This document shows, in pieces, positions 5,833-7,010 of a DNA stretch of 7,010 bases. The position numbers and the translations under genes are program-made. Below the pieces are notes generated by a model that was given only the letters and a program-made list of their open reading frames with translations, searched no databases and was not told the DNA's origin. Origin of the DNA: an uncultured Clostridia bacterium (GTDB lineage: Bacteria > Bacillota > Clostridia > Lachnospirales > Anaerotignaceae); contig CALASU010000034.1 of the NCBI GenBank assembly GCA_937888765.1, positions 1 through 7,010 on the forward strand. Reading direction: 5' to 3'. Numbering within the stretch: position 1 is the first letter of the stretch; each line of letters begins with the position of its first letter.

Positions 5833-6957
5833 TTAGAAAAACAATTCTCCGGGTCTATAGCCTTCGGGCAGTTCTTCTTCCTCTAAGAACTCGAAGTTTT
5901 CATCCTGCAGGATCGGCAGGAATGCTTCAAAAGGAGGTCTGCTGAATTCAGAGCCATAGCTGCTTGCACCAAACCAAGCCCCCTCTTTCGCTTTCAGATT
6001 CAGTCCACGAGCAAATTTTGTTCTGTTGGAACAGTCATGTACTGCCACATCCCAGCCTTCTTCATCTGCCATTTTCATCAGTTTAAATGTCAGTTCACGG
6101 CTCCAAGTGGGAGATACATACCCCTGTCTGTAAACATACATATTTGCACCCTCATAGTTCCAGATATTGTTGTTATTCAGATGTAATTCGGCACAATTCA
6201 TAAAATCCACGCCTGTTGCCAGAATCTTATCTTTCTTTTCCATGAACGCTTCAAAGTATTCAGGTGTCATGGGTGTTTCAATACCAACGTATTTGATATA
6301 TTTCTTTGCAATGCCAATGGCTTCAATCACTTTGTCAGAAGCATTTGTCGCCCCCAGATTGAAACGCAGTTCATCCAGACCTGCTTCGCCCAGTGCTTTC
6401 AGATTTTCTTCTGTCGCCAGTGTACCATTGGTATACATATGCTGATGAATACCCGCTTCATGGAATTTTTTAATCACACCATAGTATTTTTCAATTTCCA
6501 TGAAAGGCTCTAAGTAGACATAAGAGATACCTGTGGGTTTTTCCTGTACAGACAGCAGCAGGTCAAGATCTCTTTCATAGAATTTTGTACCGCCGATTTC
6601 CCACAGTCCTTCGCCAATTGGCATACAGTCTTCCAGTTCGCCGTAGTTATAGCAGAATTTACACTGGATATTGCATTTATTTGTTTTACGGATTGCAGTC
6701 AGACCTGTACCTGTCATGCAGGAACGACAGCCCTTTGCAAATTTTTCTTCAGGACCAACAAAATATGTTCTGCCGTTTACGGATTTCAGCCCTTTGATTT
6801 CCGCCATCAGTTTTTCATTTCTCGCATCAATGGCATCTTCGATCTGTGCAAATGTCGCATATACCAGTTCCATCTGCTTGGGCATCAGCTCCTCGTCTTC
6901 GGGCAGCTGTGCAAAAAAAGAAAACCACATCAGCGCATCTTTTTTAGAAATTTTCAT
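5833..6957 (-). CDS. Uncharacterised radical SAM protein
   Basis: A 374-aa radical SAM enzyme, cytosolic, with no membrane segment. The cluster motif CNIQCKFCYNYG has Cys95, Cys99 and Cys102, the CX3CX2C that binds the SAM-cleaving [4Fe-4S] cluster. A further CRSC pair (Cys77, Cys80) lies 15 residues upstream, an order also seen in PflA-related proteins of the COG2108 type. The radical SAM barrel covers about residues 88-280 (YVYLEP near 147-152, YTNGT near 175-179, LRFNLGAT near 197-204). The C-terminus (about 280-374) has Cys309 and ends acidic; its role is unknown. The substrate cannot be inferred. AGGAG lies 7 nt before the ATG at 6957 but only 4 nt before the ATG at 6960, so 6957 is preferred; 6960 is possible. 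It is convergent with the ArsC/Spx gene and unlinked in function as far as can be seen. Confidence 0.9.
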   Translation of the reverse strand: MKISKKDALMWFSFFAQLPEDEELMPKQMELVYATFAQIEDAIDARNEKLMAEIKGLKSVNGRTYFVGPEEKFAKGCRSCMTGTGLTAIRKTNKCNIQCKFCYNYGELEDCMPIGEGLWEIGGTKFYERDLDLLLSVQEKPTGISYVYLEPFMEIEKYYGVIKKFHEAGIHQHMYTNGTLATEENLKALGEAGLDELRFNLGATNASDKVIEAIGIAKKYIKYVGIETPMTPEYFEAFMEKKDKILATGVDFMNCAELHLNNNNIWNYEGANMYVYRQGYVSPTWSRELTFKLMKMADEEGWDVAVHDCSNRTKFARGLNLKAKEGAWFGASSYGSEFSRPPFEAFLPILQDENFEFLEEEELPEGYRPGELFF

Positions 6958-6976
6958 CATTATTCTCCTTTCTTCT

Positions 6977-7004
6977 CATCGCGACCGGAAGCCTCACCTC
7001 CTTT
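6977..7004 (-). promoter_or_regulatory. Strong Shine-Dalgarno sequence without a well-placed start
   Basis: On the minus strand AAAGGAGGTGAG (6993-7004) is a near-perfect anti-SD match, but no start codon lies at a normal distance. The next ATG (6977-6979) is 17 nt past AGGAGG and would encode an 11-residue peptide that overlaps the radical SAM start in another frame. It may belong to the leader of the radical SAM gene or to the end of a gene outside the window. Confidence 0.3.
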
Positions 7005-7010
7005 GAAAAC

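Overview
The window looks like chromosomal DNA of an anaerobic, probably spore-forming Firmicute of the class Clostridia, roughly Lachnospirales-like. The reasons are moderate GC content, AGGAGG-type ribosome sites about 7 nt before most starts, a SpoIID-family protein, a clostridial-type class II aldolase and a Spx/ArsC-like protein. No species can be named from the sequence alone.

Layout, left to right. Positions 1-70 hold part of a GC-rich hairpin repeat that directly follows the stop of the first gene. Positions 76-2379 (minus) encode a large lipoprotein with an S-layer-homology-like region and a C-terminal SpoIID/LytB domain; it has a sigma-E-like promoter. Positions 2441-2691 (minus) carry a 6S RNA gene with its own terminator and two possible promoters. 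Positions 2791-3249 (minus) encode a divergent signal peptidase II (LspA). A sigma-A-type promoter then reads rightward into class II fructose-bisphosphate aldolase (3375-4322). Positions 4324-4498 are a hairpin-rich element with imperfect inverted terminal repeats. Next come a metallo-beta-lactamase-fold hydrolase (4521-5402) and a closely linked ArsC/Spx-family protein (5430-5783). A bidirectional terminator separates these from a convergent radical SAM protein (5833-6957, minus), and the window ends in that gene's leader.

How the genes relate. Most are housekeeping functions (glycolysis, lipoprotein maturation, RNA polymerase control by 6S RNA) without one shared pathway. Two links are plausible: LspA would mature lipoproteins such as the SLH-SpoIID protein, and the sigma-E-like promoter fits a mother-cell role for that protein. 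The MBL hydrolase and ArsC/Spx-like protein probably form a two-gene operon. I see no phage, CRISPR or defence system. The less ordinary items are the hairpin repeat family placed right after stop codons, the complementary-loop structure inside the 4.4 kb element, the SLH-SpoIID lipoprotein, and the uncharacterised radical SAM protein.
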